From assembly GCA_910579325.1 (NCBI GenBank), contig CAJTTU010000002.1, positions 49,622-113,621 on the forward strand: 64,000 bases of DNA, written 5' to 3'. How positions within the stretch are numbered: the first letter of the stretch is position 1; the number at the start of each line of letters is the position of its first letter. Of this stretch, positions 8,829-17,052 are shown piece after piece. The notes under the pieces are model-generated. The model had not been told where the DNA came from. It saw only the letters and a list, made by a program, of their open reading frames with translations, and ran no database searches. Position numbers and translations under genes: made by a program. The stretch comes from an uncultured Lachnospiraceae bacterium (GTDB taxonomy: Bacteria; Bacillota; Clostridia; Lachnospirales; Lachnospiraceae).

Positions 8829-9568
8829 GTGACGGCAATATTTTGGAAATTCATCATTTGAGCAAAACCTTCGGCAAAAATGTGGTGCTGCGGGATATCG
8901 ACTTTTCGGTGAAGCCAAAGGACGTGACCTGTATTATCGGGGCTTCTGGTTCCGGAAAATCCACGCTGCTGCGTTGCGTCAATCTGCTGGAGACGCCTAC
9001 CTCGGGACAGATTCTGTACCACGGGGCCGATATCACGGACCGGAAAATGAATGCCCCCGCTTACCGGGCGAAGGTGGGAATGGTATTTCAGAATTTTAAC
9101 CTGTTCAGCAATATGACCGTACTGGATAACTGTATGGTGGGCCAGGTTAAGGTGCTGAAAAAAGATAAGGCCGAGGCCAGGAAAAATGCCATGATGTTTC
9201 TGGAAAAGGTAGATATGGCTCCTTATATCAACGCAAAACCCAGACAGCTTTCCGGCGGCCAGAAGCAGCGGGTGGCCATCGCCAGGGCGCTGGCCATGGA
9301 GCCGGAGCTTTTGCTGTTTGATGAGCCTACCTCGGCGCTGGACCCCCAGATGGTGGGCGAGGTACTAAGCGTCATGCGGGCGCTGGCGAAGGAGGGGCTT
9401 ACGATGATCATCGTGACCCATGAGATGGCCTTTGCCCGGGATGTGTCCAGCCATGTGGTGTTTATGGCGGACGGCGTGATTGTGGAAGAAGGAAAGCCGG
9501 AACAGATTTTTGAAGCGCCCAGGAATCAGCGGACCCAGGAATTTTTAAGCCGTTTCCGTCAGGGTTGA
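8825..9568 (+). CDS. Amino-acid ABC transporter ATP-binding protein (GlnQ type)
   Basis: A 247-residue cytoplasmic ATPase. Walker A is GASGSGKST, the Q-loop lies in MVFQNFNLF, the ABC signature is [15 protein letters not shown], Walker B is [13 protein letters not shown], and the H-loop is VTHEM. These match the GlnQ/HisP group that energises polar amino-acid uptake. It starts with GTG inside the permease stop (GTGA overlap), so translation is coupled. A strong promoter for the next unit overlaps its last codons. Confidence 0.93.
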   Translation: MSDGNILEIHHLSKTFGKNVVLRDIDFSVKPKDVTCIIGASGSGKSTLLRCVNLLETPTSGQILYHGADITDRKMNAPAYRAKVGMVFQNFNLFSNMTVLDNCMVGQVKVLKKDKAEARKNAMMFLEKVDMAPYINAKPRQLSGGQKQRVAIARALAMEPELLLFDEPTSALDPQMVGEVLSVMRALAKEGLTMIIVTHEMAFARDVSSHVVFMADGVIVEEGKPEQIFEAPRNQRTQEFLSRFRQG

Positions 9569-9594
9569 CAGAAGCAGGTGTTTTGTGGTAAGAT
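9565..9594 (+). promoter_or_regulatory. Extended -10 promoter overlapping the end of the ABC ATPase gene
   Basis: TTGACA (9565-9570), an 18-base spacer ending in TGG, and TAAGAT (9589-9594) form a near-consensus sigma-A promoter with an extended -10. It overlaps the stop codon of the ATPase gene and points to the non-coding stretch 9601-10110. Confidence 0.65.
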
Positions 9595-9600
9595 AAGGAT

Positions 9601-9857
9601 ACCAAAAAAATACAATATAAAAGGTGAATCCAAAGAAGCTTCTGCGGATAAACCTTGGAAAAGATCTTAAATTTTTGCGCTGAGTGGATGATGATATGTT
9701 CGGAGTCGGAAGGCAGAAAGGCAGAGAAGCCGCCGCGAATCGTGGGGTGGATTTTCTGTAAAGGGTCCAGCAGGAGTGTGCCTGTGGCACATTTTGTTGG
9801 GTTGTTCTGTGATACATGGAATTATGGAAGCCTTCACCATTTGGTGAGGGCTTTTTT
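9601..9857 (+). ncRNA. Candidate small RNA or leader ending in an intrinsic terminator
   Basis: About 255 bases lie between a strong promoter (9565-9594) and an intrinsic terminator (9828-9857) with no convincing reading frame. Local stems can be seen: TGTGCC-tgt-GGCACA near 9780, and CAGAAA pairing with TTTCTG around a GC-rich middle (about 9716-9760). It could be an independent small RNA, a 6S-like RNA, or an attenuated leader for the nitrogenase-like operon that begins at 10111. I could not match it to a known family by eye. Confidence 0.4.
9828..9857 (+). terminator. Intrinsic terminator before the nitrogenase-like operon
   Basis: GCCTTCACC (9830-9838), loop ATTT, GGTGAGGGC (9843-9851) and six T residues. 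It ends the candidate RNA that starts near 9601. Confidence 0.75.
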
Positions 9858-10060
9858 GTATCATAGGAAAGTCCTCCGAACTTTCCTATGATACAAAAAT
9901 GCTCCGCAAGGATGCACACGCAAACGCAGAGGAAGTTGTCGCTTGAAAGCGACGCGTTCACAGTGTGCGCTATTGCACTAAGCTCGAAAAAACCTCGCTA
10001 AGTGCAATATGTGTGCGGCGCAGAATCCTGCGAAGCAGGCTTCCTATTTTATGATTGAAA
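9853..10060. repeat. Inverted-repeat-rich intergenic element (perfect 20-bp arms plus smaller stems)
   Basis: TTTTTGTATCATAGGAAAGT (9853-9872) and its exact reverse complement (9880-9899) form a long hairpin directly after the terminator. Further stems follow: GTCGCTTGAAAGCGAC near 9938, ATTGCACTAAGC pairing with GCTAAGTGCAAT around 9972-10009, and CCTGCGAAGCAGG near 10028. A second, shorter element with the same outer arms lies at 42175-42222. This looks like a dispersed non-coding repeat; it contains no gene. Confidence 0.6.
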
Positions 10061-10110
10061 GAGTCTCTCCGGGCAAGCAGTCGTTTCAGCTTCATTTGGG
10101 AGGAACAGAG

Positions 10111-10878
10111 ATGATCAAGATAGCGGTATACGGAAAAGGCGGAATCGGCAAGTCCACCACGGTTTCCAACCTGGCGGCGGTGTTCGCGGAAAACGGGATG
10201 ACGGTGATGCAGATTGGCTGCGACCCGAAAGCGGACTCCACCTTTAATCTTCATGGCGGGATGAAAAAACAGACGGTACTGGAGCTGATCCGGGAAAAGG
10301 GAAAGGCAGTTACGCTGGAAGAGATGGTGACGGCGGGTTATAAAGGTGTCTTATGTGTGGAGGCCGGCGGTCCGGTGCCGGGCATGGGATGCGCGGGCCG
10401 GGGCATTATCGCCGCGCTGGAAACGCTGGAGGAAAAGGACGCGTTCCGGATTTACAAGCCGGATATCGTTCTTTATGATGTGCTGGGCGACGTGGTATGC
10501 GGCGGTTTCGCCATGCCGATTCGGGAGGGATATGCCGAGAAGGTATTTGTGGTGACTTCCGGCGAGAACATGGCCATTTATGCGGCGGCCAACATCGCTA
10601 TGGCGGTGGACAATTTTGCGGAGCGGGGCTACGCTACTTTAGGCGGTATCATCTTAAACCGCAGGAATGTGGAGCGGGAGACCGAGAAGGTGGAGGAGCT
10701 GGCGAAGGACATTCATTCACAGATTACGGGGACGCTGGAATTCAGCTCTGTGGTACAGAAAGCGGATGAACAGCGCAAAACAGTGATAGAGGCTTTTGGA
10801 GACAGCGACATGGCGGGGCAATACAGAACTTTGGCAAAGCAGGTACTGGAAGCCTGCGGAAAGGGCGGCAATGATTGA
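10111..10878 (+). CDS. Nitrogenase iron protein (NifH)-like ATPase
   Basis: A 255-residue NifH/BchL/CfbC-type reductase. The P-loop is [10 protein letters not shown], and the two cluster cysteines sit in GMGCAGRGI (about Cys92) and [11 protein letters not shown] (about Cys127); together in a dimer they hold one [4Fe-4S] cluster that passes electrons on ATP hydrolysis. CDPKADST is the switch-I-like block. The start at 10111 follows GGGAGGAACAGAG. It overlaps the next gene by eight bases. With only two partner subunits and no nifB, nifE, nifN or nifV in the window this is not a nitrogen-fixation set; it belongs by inference to the nitrogenase-like (group IV/Nfl-type) reductases. Confidence 0.92.
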   Translation: MIKIAVYGKGGIGKSTTVSNLAAVFAENGMTVMQIGCDPKADSTFNLHGGMKKQTVLELIREKGKAVTLEEMVTAGYKGVLCVEAGGPVPGMGCAGRGIIAALETLEEKDAFRIYKPDIVLYDVLGDVVCGGFAMPIREGYAEKVFVVTSGENMAIYAAANIAMAVDNFAERGYATLGGIILNRRNVERETEKVEELAKDIHSQITGTLEFSSVVQKADEQRKTVIEAFGDSDMAGQYRTLAKQVLEACGKGGND

Positions 10879-12199
10879 TTTAAGGAATCCTGACGCAAAG
10901 GGAGCGCAAATGACAATAAAGGATGCCGGATCGCTTACCCCTTTTGACAGCGGCGTGGAATATTCCGCGCCGGCCAGAGGGCCCTGGAATATCGTGCATG
11001 TGGGTACGCTGGTTCCGGAAAGCCACCAGGTTTTTGTATGCGCCCAGAGCTGTCTGCGGGGCGTGGTGCTGACGGCGGCGGAGATGAACGCCATGGACCG
11101 TTTTTCCACAATCGCCATCCAGGAGCGAAATATCTTAAAGGGCGATATGGAAAAGCTGATAATAAACGGCGTAACGGATATATTGAATAAACTGCCGAAG
11201 CTGCCCCGGGCGGTGGAGGTGTTCAGCAGCTGCATTCATGATTTTATCGGCTGCGATATGGAATTCGTATTCGGAAAGCTGCGGCGGGAATTCCCTAACG
11301 TGGATTTTACCGATTGCTATATGACGCCGATTTTGCGGAAAACGAAATTTACGCCGGACGCGAAAATGCGTCAGCAGCTGTACAGTCTTCTAAAGCCGGT
11401 TCCCCTGGAAGAAAAAATGGTTAATGTGGTGGGGAATCTGGAGCCTTTCTATGAAAAGTGCGAGATTCTTTCCATGCTGGAACAGGGAGGCTGGCAGCTG
11501 CGGGATATCAATTATTGCGGCGATTACGACGAATATCAGAAAATGGCGGCCAGCAGCGTCAATATCGTGACCCAGTCCGACACATTGTCGGCCGGGGAGG
11601 CGCTGGAACAGCGGCTGAAGCAGAAGCTGCTCTATCTGCCTGTCTCCTATCGTTATGAGGAAATCGACGGGGAGCTTAAGCTGGCGGCCGAAACCATGGG
11701 ACTGCCGCTGCCGGATTTACAGGAGTTAAAGAATCGAACGGATCAGGCGCTGGCCCATGCGGCAGAGGTTCTTGCCGGGATGCCGGTGGCCATCGATTTT
11801 AACGCTACCACCAGACCTCTGGGACTGGCCAGGCTGCTGATCTCCCACGGTATTCGGGTGATTACGGTTTACGCCGACAGCTTCGGGAAGGAAGAGGAAC
11901 CGAATTTTTACTGGCTGAAAGAGCATGCGCCGGAGCTGAAAATCAGCGCTACGGTTCATGGAAAGATGGTGGTGCTTCCCAGAAACGAGGCGGAGCAATA
12001 TGGAGGAAGGCTGCTGGCCATCGGTCAGAAGGCGGCTTACTTTACCGGGACCAGGCATTTCCTGAATATGCTGGAAAACAGTGGACTTCACGGCTATGAA
12101 GGAATCATCCGGCTGGCCCGGTGGATGGAAGAAGAGGCGGTCAGAGAGCAGGATGTTCCTTCGATTATTCAGGTAAAGGGATGGGGGTGCTGCGGATGA
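10871..12199 (+). CDS. Nitrogenase component 1-like subunit (NifD/K family), first
   Basis: A 442-residue protein of the Oxidored_nitro family. By eye, [12 protein letters not shown] lines up with the first P-cluster cysteine region of NifD (RGCAYAGxKGVV) and [15 protein letters not shown] with the third (STCPIGLIGDDIE); the middle HGPVGC block is not evident. It ends in GWGCCG. Starts at 10871 (purine-rich GGAAAGGGCGG upstream, overlapping nifH-like) or 10910 are both possible. It overlaps the next gene by an ATGA junction. It probably forms a complex with the next protein and receives electrons from the NifH-like partner; the substrate is unknown. Confidence 0.85.
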   Translation: MIDLRNPDAKGAQMTIKDAGSLTPFDSGVEYSAPARGPWNIVHVGTLVPESHQVFVCAQSCLRGVVLTAAEMNAMDRFSTIAIQERNILKGDMEKLIINGVTDILNKLPKLPRAVEVFSSCIHDFIGCDMEFVFGKLRREFPNVDFTDCYMTPILRKTKFTPDAKMRQQLYSLLKPVPLEEKMVNVVGNLEPFYEKCEILSMLEQGGWQLRDINYCGDYDEYQKMAASSVNIVTQSDTLSAGEALEQRLKQKLLYLPVSYRYEEIDGELKLAAETMGLPLPDLQELKNRTDQALAHAAEVLAGMPVAIDFNATTRPLGLARLLISHGIRVITVYADSFGKEEEPNFYWLKEHAPELKISATVHGKMVVLPRNEAEQYGGRLLAIGQKAAYFTGTRHFLNMLENSGLHGYEGIIRLARWMEEEAVREQDVPSIIQVKGWGCCG

Positions 12200-13449
12200 G
12201 ACAGGTATCGAGAGTGCTGTCCACCTATACGGCGGATGTGTCGGGGGTCTGCTCGGCGCTGTATGAGATGGGCGGTATGGTGATTATGCATGACGCCTCC
12301 GGCTGTAATTCTACATACAATACCCATGACGAACCCCGCTGGTACGATATGCCCAGTATGGTATATGTTTCCGGGCTGTCGGAGCTGGAGGCGGTGATGG
12401 GGGACGATGATAAGCTGCTCCGGGATGTGGAGCGGGCGGCGAAGGAGCTGCATCCCCGTTTCGTGGCCATTGCCGGCACGCCGATTCCCATGATGATGGG
12501 GACGGATTTTAAAGGGATTGCCAGGCTGTTAGAGCGCAGGCTGGGGATTCCGGTATTCGGGTTTGCCACCAACGGCACCCATTCTTATGTGTCCGGTGTC
12601 GGGATGGCGCTGGCTCAGGCGGCGAAAAAGTTCTGTCTGCCGAAGGAGCAGCTGTCAGGAGCAGACGGAGGTCAGAAGCCTTGTGTAAACCTTCTGGGCG
12701 TAACTCCTCTTGATTTCTCCGTGACAGGCAATGTGGAGGCGTTAAAAGAGGTTTTTCAGTCTGAGGGATATCAGGTGAAAAGCTGCTGGGCCATGGGAAG
12801 TGATTTCGAAGCGCTGATCCGGGCCGGCGAAGCCGATGTGAATGTGGCGGTGTCCGTGGCCGGGATTGAGACGGCGATAGTTTTGGAAGAAATGTATGGG
12901 ACGCCATGGGTTCTGGGGCTTCCGGTAGGGCCGAAGCTGACCCGCAGGGTACTGGAAGCGGTGGACCTGGCGTCGGCTACAGGAAAGAATCAGCTGCCGC
13001 TGGCGTTGGCGACAGACGGGGTGGACGGAAAAACGGAACGAAACCACCGGCAGACTTACATTATCGGCGAGTGGGTCTGGGCTATGGCTCTGCGCTGCAG
13101 CCTGATTGCGGAGTACGGATATGACAGGGTATCGGTGATCTGCCCGCTGGAATCAGAAGAGTTGTTTGCGGACCGCCTGCTGACAGGACGGGAAGAACGG
13201 ATTTCGGGTGTGCTGGATGCCGCCGTCCGGGCCGGAGCATTTTTGGAGGATGAAGACCAGATCGAAGAACGGCTGAAGGATGCCGAACTGGTAATTGCAG
13301 ACCCTATTTACCGCAGAGCGCTGCCGAAGGACAGGGCGGTGGACTTTATCGAATTTCCCCATGAGGGATATTCGGGGAGGATTTACCGTAAGGATATTCC
13401 GGTATTTATCGGAGAGCAGTGGAATCAGTGGTTTGAAAGTAGAGAGTAA
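12196..13449 (+). CDS. Nitrogenase component 1-like subunit (NifD/K family), second
   Basis: A 417-residue protein of the same family. VSGVCSALYEM and MHDASGCNSTY match the first and second P-cluster cysteine blocks, while the third block reads AGTPIPMMMGTD with no cysteine. So the first and second subunit together keep a subset of the six nitrogenase P-cluster ligands, arranged differently. The start at 12196 forms an ATGA overlap with the previous gene; an in-frame ATG at 12181 is an alternative. LKEVFQSEGYQVKS and a C-terminal VFIGEQWNQWF are otherwise unremarkable. Followed by structured RNA motifs and a metal-chelate importer. Confidence 0.83.
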   Translation: MRQVSRVLSTYTADVSGVCSALYEMGGMVIMHDASGCNSTYNTHDEPRWYDMPSMVYVSGLSELEAVMGDDDKLLRDVERAAKELHPRFVAIAGTPIPMMMGTDFKGIARLLERRLGIPVFGFATNGTHSYVSGVGMALAQAAKKFCLPKEQLSGADGGQKPCVNLLGVTPLDFSVTGNVEALKEVFQSEGYQVKSCWAMGSDFEALIRAGEADVNVAVSVAGIETAIVLEEMYGTPWVLGLPVGPKLTRRVLEAVDLASATGKNQLPLALATDGVDGKTERNHRQTYIIGEWVWAMALRCSLIAEYGYDRVSVICPLESEELFADRLLTGREERISGVLDAAVRAGAFLEDEDQIEERLKDAELVIADPIYRRALPKDRAVDFIEFPHEGYSGRIYRKDIPVFIGEQWNQWFESRE

Positions 13450-13453
13450 AATA

Positions 13454-13484
13454 GCGGCGGACCTGAAGAGGGGAGTTGCGGAAC
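13454..13484 (+). promoter_or_regulatory. Structured RNA motif, copy 1 (short)
   Basis: GCGGC (13454-13458) can pair with GTTGC (13475-13479) using two G-U pairs. GGACC follows the 5' arm and GGAAC follows the 3' arm, as in the other copies at 13492, 14921 and 16955. It sits immediately after the second nitrogenase-like subunit gene. Confidence 0.45.
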
Positions 13485-13491
13485 TAAAACA

Positions 13492-13586
13492 GCAACGGAC
13501 CGTACAGGCCCCGGGAGGATTTACAGACACTTTAGTGGCTGGAAATTCTCCCAGTTCAAGGGGGCCTGGAAGGGGAGTTGCGGAAC
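13492..13586 (+). promoter_or_regulatory. Structured RNA motif, copy 2 (long) before the binding-protein gene
   Basis: GCAAC (13492-13496) pairs with GTTGC (13577-13581). Inside, AGGCCCC (13506-13512) pairs with GGGGCCT (13561-13567) and GGGAG with CTCCC. GGACC follows the 5' arm and GGAAC the 3' arm. The motif ends 19 bases before the ATG at 13606, so the ribosome-binding site lies right behind it. It looks like a cis-acting RNA of unknown class. Confidence 0.5.
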
Positions 13587-13605
13587 TAATTTAGGAGTAA
13601 AGGTA

Positions 13606-14862
13606 ATGAAAAAGCGAATGAAACAATGGATAGCATGTTTACTGGTTCTGTCTCTGACAGCGGTGGCGCTGGCAGGCTGCTCGGGAAACGGAGGCGGTAA
13701 GGAGACCCAGGCGCCGGTGCAGACGAAGGGGACGGAGGCGGCAACCGGGGCCGCGAATGAAACGGCGGATGTGGAAGCGACAACGGCGGGAACCGAGGCA
13801 GGATCGGAAGCAGCGGCGAATGGCCAGGAGGGCCAGATCGTGGTGACAGACCATGCCGGGCGTCAGGTAACTCTGCCGGCGGAGATCAACCGGGTAGTGG
13901 TTGCGGATATTTACCCGATGGCGTCGGTGATCACCGTATACTTAGGCTCTGCCGAGAAGCTGGTGGGAATTCATCCCGTATGTATGAGCGCGGCGAAAAG
14001 CGGTCTTCTGGGAGAAATCTTCCCTGAGATTCTGGAAGCGGACACCAGTTTTATGACGGGCAGCGACCTGAATGTGGAACAGCTTCTGAATCTGGACCCT
14101 GACGTGGTATTCTGCGGCGCGGGCAATTCCGAGCTGATGAGCGCCCTGGAGAATGCCGGAATCCCGGCGGTGGGCGTTTCTCCCAGCAAATGGCAATATG
14201 ACATTCTGGAAACCTATGATCAGTGGGCAGCTCTGCTTGGCCAGATGTTCCCGGAGAGCGACAAGAGTAAAGAAATTTCCGCTTACAGTCAGGAAGTATA
14301 TGACATGATTCAGGACAGGGTAAAGGACATCCCGGAGGAAGATAAAAGGGATATTCTGTTCCTGTTCCAGTATGACGATCAGGAAATCGTGACTTCGGGT
14401 AAAAGCTTTTTCGGCCAGTTCTGGTGCGAGGCCGTAGGCGGCAGAAATGTGGCGGAGGTAGTCGAAGCCGATAATTCCAATGCGATTATCAGTATGGAAC
14501 AGATCTATGAGTGGGACCCGGAACTGATTTTCGTGACGAATTTCACCTCGGTTCAGCCCGATGACCTTTACAAGAATGCCATTGGCGGCGACGATTGGAG
14601 TACGGTTACGGCCGTAAAAGATAAGGAAGTATATAAACTGCCCCTGGGCAGCTACAGAAGCTATACGCCCAGTGCGGATACGCCCGTAACCCTGCTCTGG
14701 ATGGCCCAGAAGGTGTATCCTGATCTGTTTTCCGATATCGATATGACCCAGGAGGTAAAAGACTACTATCAGGAGCTTTATGGGATTCAGCTGACTGACG
14801 AGCAGGTAGAGCGGATGTACAATCCTTCGACGGAAGGCTCGGGAAATACAAATCATATTTGA
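13606..14862 (+). CDS. Metal-chelate/cobalamin-type ABC transporter, substrate-binding lipoprotein
   Basis: A 418-residue lipoprotein. The signal peptide ends in the lipobox LAGC (Cys about residue 25), followed by a low-complexity Ala/Thr/Glu linker. The Peripla_BP_2 (FecB/BtuF-type) domain begins at IVVTDHAGRQVTLP and contains NRVVVADIYPMASVITVYLG and DLNVEQLLNLDPDVVFCGAG, the helical-backbone class used for siderophores, heme, cobalamin and some oxyanions. The start at 13606 follows TTAGGAGTAAAGG. Permease and ATPase follow. Its place directly behind the nitrogenase-like genes suggests that the imported compound is either the substrate or a metal source for them. Confidence 0.9.
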   Translation: MKKRMKQWIACLLVLSLTAVALAGCSGNGGGKETQAPVQTKGTEAATGAANETADVEATTAGTEAGSEAAANGQEGQIVVTDHAGRQVTLPAEINRVVVADIYPMASVITVYLGSAEKLVGIHPVCMSAAKSGLLGEIFPEILEADTSFMTGSDLNVEQLLNLDPDVVFCGAGNSELMSALENAGIPAVGVSPSKWQYDILETYDQWAALLGQMFPESDKSKEISAYSQEVYDMIQDRVKDIPEEDKRDILFLFQYDDQEIVTSGKSFFGQFWCEAVGGRNVAEVVEADNSNAIISMEQIYEWDPELIFVTNFTSVQPDDLYKNAIGGDDWSTVTAVKDKEVYKLPLGSYRSYTPSADTPVTLLWMAQKVYPDLFSDIDMTQEVKDYYQELYGIQLTDEQVERMYNPSTEGSGNTNHI

Positions 14863-14920
14863 TGACAGGGTATTCTGGCAGAGTCGTGTCAAGTGACGTA
14901 TGAAAAATCAGCAATGATCA

Positions 14921-14960
14921 GCAACGGACCGTACAGGCCCCGGGAGGGGAACTGCGGAAC
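14921..14960 (+). promoter_or_regulatory. Structured RNA motif, copy 3 (degenerate) before the permease gene
   Basis: The first 28 bases are identical to copy 2 (from GCAACGGACC on). CCCC (14938-14941), loop GGGA and GGGG (14946-14949) make a small hairpin. The outer arm is reduced to GCA/TGC, and GGAAC closes the motif 21 bases before the ATG at 14982. Confidence 0.4.
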
Positions 14961-14981
14961 TGTAAATAAAAGGGAAATGGA

Positions 14982-15986
14982 ATGAAAGGTAAAGAAAGAA
15001 TCTGGGCCGCGGCCATGACCGCGGCGGTCATCATACTGGCGGTTCTGGCGATGACCATGGGGCGGTATCACATATCCGTACGGGAGATTCTTGCGGTGGT
15101 GTTTCCCGGTCTGATGCCGGGCGTGGAAGTGTCCGATACGATGCGGACCGTAATCTTTAATGTCCGTATCCCCCGGGTGCTGCTCTCACTGCTGGCCGGC
15201 GCCGGCATGGCTGTGGCCGGCGCTGCCTTTCAGGCATTGTTTTCGAATCCGCTGGCTACGCCGGATACGCTGGGGGTAGCCACAGGCGCTTCTTTTGGAG
15301 CGGTGCTGGGGATTCTGTGGGGGCTGCCCTCCATGATGGTGCAGGGCTCGGCTCTGGCGATGGGCATTCTGGCGGTGGTTCTGGTGTATACGCTGAGCTA
15401 TAGCCGGGAGCAGTCTATCATTATGGTGGTTCTGGCCGGCATGGTGATCGGCGCCCTCTTTTCGGCGCTGGTATCTCTGGTAAAGTATGTGGCTGACCCG
15501 CAGGATATGCTGCCTGCCGTTACCTTCTGGCTGATGGGAAACCTGTCAGGTACCCGCCGGGAAAGCCTGTTGCTGGGAGCGCCGCTGATTCTGACCGGGA
15601 TTTTCGTGATCTGGCTGCTTCGGTGGAAGCTGAATGCCATGACGCTGCCGGAGGACGAGGCGAAAGCGCTGGGCATTCCGGTAAAGCAGATCCGGTATGC
15701 GGTGATCGCGTCGGCGGCCATGATCACGGCCTCCGTGGTGTCCATGTGCGGGCTGATTCAGTGGGTGGGTCTTCTAATTCCCCATGTGGCCAGGATGATT
15801 TTTGGAAATGACAACCGGAGCGTGATACCGGCCAGTCTGGGGCTGGGAGCGATTTTTATGGTGATCATCGATACGGTGGCCCGATGCGCCACCGCCTCGG
15901 AGATTCCGGTATCGATTTTAACGGCGGTGATCGGCGCGCCGGTGTTTATCATATTGCTGAGAAAGACAGGAGGGATTAAGCTGTGA
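14982..15986 (+). CDS. Iron-chelate/cobalamin-type ABC transporter permease (FecCD family)
   Basis: A 334-residue polytopic permease with about ten hydrophobic segments. Typical FecCD blocks are RIPRVLLSLLAGAGMAVAGA near residues 62-81, NPLATPDTLGVATGASFGA, and CGLIQWVGLLIPHVARM near the C-terminus, which contacts the ATPase. One permease gene is present, so it would act as a homodimer, as BtuC does. The start at 14982 follows AAAAGGGAAATGG. It overlaps the ATPase gene by four bases (GTGA). Confidence 0.93.
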   Translation: MKGKERIWAAAMTAAVIILAVLAMTMGRYHISVREILAVVFPGLMPGVEVSDTMRTVIFNVRIPRVLLSLLAGAGMAVAGAAFQALFSNPLATPDTLGVATGASFGAVLGILWGLPSMMVQGSALAMGILAVVLVYTLSYSREQSIIMVVLAGMVIGALFSALVSLVKYVADPQDMLPAVTFWLMGNLSGTRRESLLLGAPLILTGIFVIWLLRWKLNAMTLPEDEAKALGIPVKQIRYAVIASAAMITASVVSMCGLIQWVGLLIPHVARMIFGNDNRSVIPASLGLGAIFMVIIDTVARCATASEIPVSILTAVIGAPVFIILLRKTGGIKL

Positions 15987-16771
15987 AATTCGAAGTGAAA
16001 AACGGAGCCTTCGCTTACGGAAGAAAGAAACGTGTTTTCAACAATGTCAGCTTTACGCTGGAAGAACCGCAGATTTTGTCCGTCCTGGGGGCGAACGGAG
16101 CCGGAAAGACCACAATGATGCGGTGTATGCTGGGGCTTCTGCCCTGGACCGAGGGTGCTTCTTATCTGGACGGAACGGACATTCGCCGCATCCCCTCAAA
16201 AAAACTGTGGAAAACCATTGGCTATGTACCCCAGGCGAAGCTGTCCTCCTTTGTGTATACGGTGGAGGAAATGGTAGTTCTCGGCCGCAGCAGTCATTTG
16301 GGACATTTCGGACAGCCGGGGAAAAAGGACTGGGAGATCGTGGAGGAATGCCTGGAGATGACAGGCATCGCCCATTTAAGAGGAAAACTGTGCAGCCGTT
16401 TAAGCGGCGGCGAGTTTCAGATGGTCATGATTGCCAGGGCGCTGGCGGGGGAACCGTCTCTGCTGGTGCTGGATGAACCGGAATCCAATCTGGATTTTAA
16501 AAACCAGCAGGTGGTGCTGGAGACGATTCGCGGTCTCTGCGAACAGCGGGGGATCGCCGCGATCATCAATACCCATTTTCCGGAGCATGCGCTGGAAATT
16601 TCCCATAAATCGCTGCTCCTGTTTTCCGACGGCACCGCATTGGCAGGAGAGACTGCCCAGGTGATCACGGAAGAGAATATGACCCGGGCTTTTGACATTA
16701 ACGTCCGGATTCGGGACGTCCAGGTGGCCGGAAGAGGGCATACCTGCGTGTTCCCGGTGCTGAATGCGTGA
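15983..16771 (+). CDS. Iron-chelate/cobalamin-type ABC transporter ATP-binding protein
   Basis: A 262-residue ATPase. Walker A is GANGAGKTT, the Q-loop lies in GYVPQAKLS, the signature is LSGGEFQMVMIARAL, Walker B is LLVLDEPESNLD and the H-loop is NTHFPEH. The order of motifs and the GRSSHLG segment are typical of FecE/BtuD-type proteins. It starts with GTG inside the permease stop. A terminator (16829-16860) ends the unit about 60 bases later. Confidence 0.93.
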   Translation: MKFEVKNGAFAYGRKKRVFNNVSFTLEEPQILSVLGANGAGKTTMMRCMLGLLPWTEGASYLDGTDIRRIPSKKLWKTIGYVPQAKLSSFVYTVEEMVVLGRSSHLGHFGQPGKKDWEIVEECLEMTGIAHLRGKLCSRLSGGEFQMVMIARALAGEPSLLVLDEPESNLDFKNQQVVLETIRGLCEQRGIAAIINTHFPEHALEISHKSLLLFSDGTALAGETAQVITEENMTRAFDINVRIRDVQVAGRGHTCVFPVLNA

Positions 16772-16828
16772 AAGCGGGAAGCCGGTAAAAATTGATAATG
16801 GCAATACACTCCAAACATATATGGAAAG

Positions 16829-16860
16829 GCTCTCCCATACCGGGGAGCTTTTCTGTTTTA
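16829..16860 (+). terminator. Intrinsic terminator after the metal-chelate importer
   Basis: GCTCTCC (16829-16835) pairs with GGGGAGC (16842-16848), followed by ttttctgtttt. It separates the importer from the ABC-2 unit, which has its own promoter at 16895. Confidence 0.65.
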
Positions 16861-16894
16861 TGGGACACTGCGTCACAGGAGAACAGGGGAGGAG

Positions 16895-16923
16895 TTGTAT
16901 TTTCAGCGGCGGTATGTTACAAT
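16895..16923 (+). promoter_or_regulatory. Sigma-A promoter of the ABC-2 transporter unit
   Basis: TTGTAT (16895-16900), a 17-base spacer and TACAAT (16918-16923). The transcript would start near 16930 and carry RNA motif copy 4 in its leader. Confidence 0.55.
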
Positions 16924-16954
16924 CATTGGCAGTGGCAGCATTGAGTGAAAAACA

Positions 16955-17035
16955 GCAGCGGACCGCAGTATAGAATAGTAAGCGGCTCCAAAAGAGCCGT
17001 TACGTGCTTAAAGCGATGGAGGGTAGCTGCGGAAT
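16955..17035 (+). promoter_or_regulatory. Structured RNA motif, copy 4, in the leader of the ABC-2 unit
   Basis: GCAGC (16955-16959) pairs perfectly with GCTGC (17026-17030); compared with copy 2 (GCAAC/GTTGC) both sides of one pair have changed, which is a covariation. CGGCTC (16983-16988) pairs with GAGCCG (16994-16999) inside. GGACC follows the 5' arm and GGAAT the 3' arm, and the motif ends 17 bases before the ATG at 17053. Confidence 0.5.
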
Positions 17036-17052
17036 TTATGTGGGAGGCAGAC

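Noticed and set aside
10111..13449. A true molybdenum nitrogenase (nitrogen fixation)
   Set aside because: Both large subunits lack part of the P-cluster ligands, are shorter than NifD and NifK, and no nif assembly genes are present.
13942..14892. Long minus-strand open frame (316 codons) opposite the metal-chelate binding protein gene
   Set aside because: The plus-strand frame encodes a clear lipoprotein with binding domain; the antisense frame has no ribosome-binding site and no domain.
13454..17035. Cobalamin riboswitch in front of the BtuFCD-like importer
   Set aside because: The B12-box and the other conserved blocks of cobalamin riboswitches are missing; the repeated motif there has a different layout.
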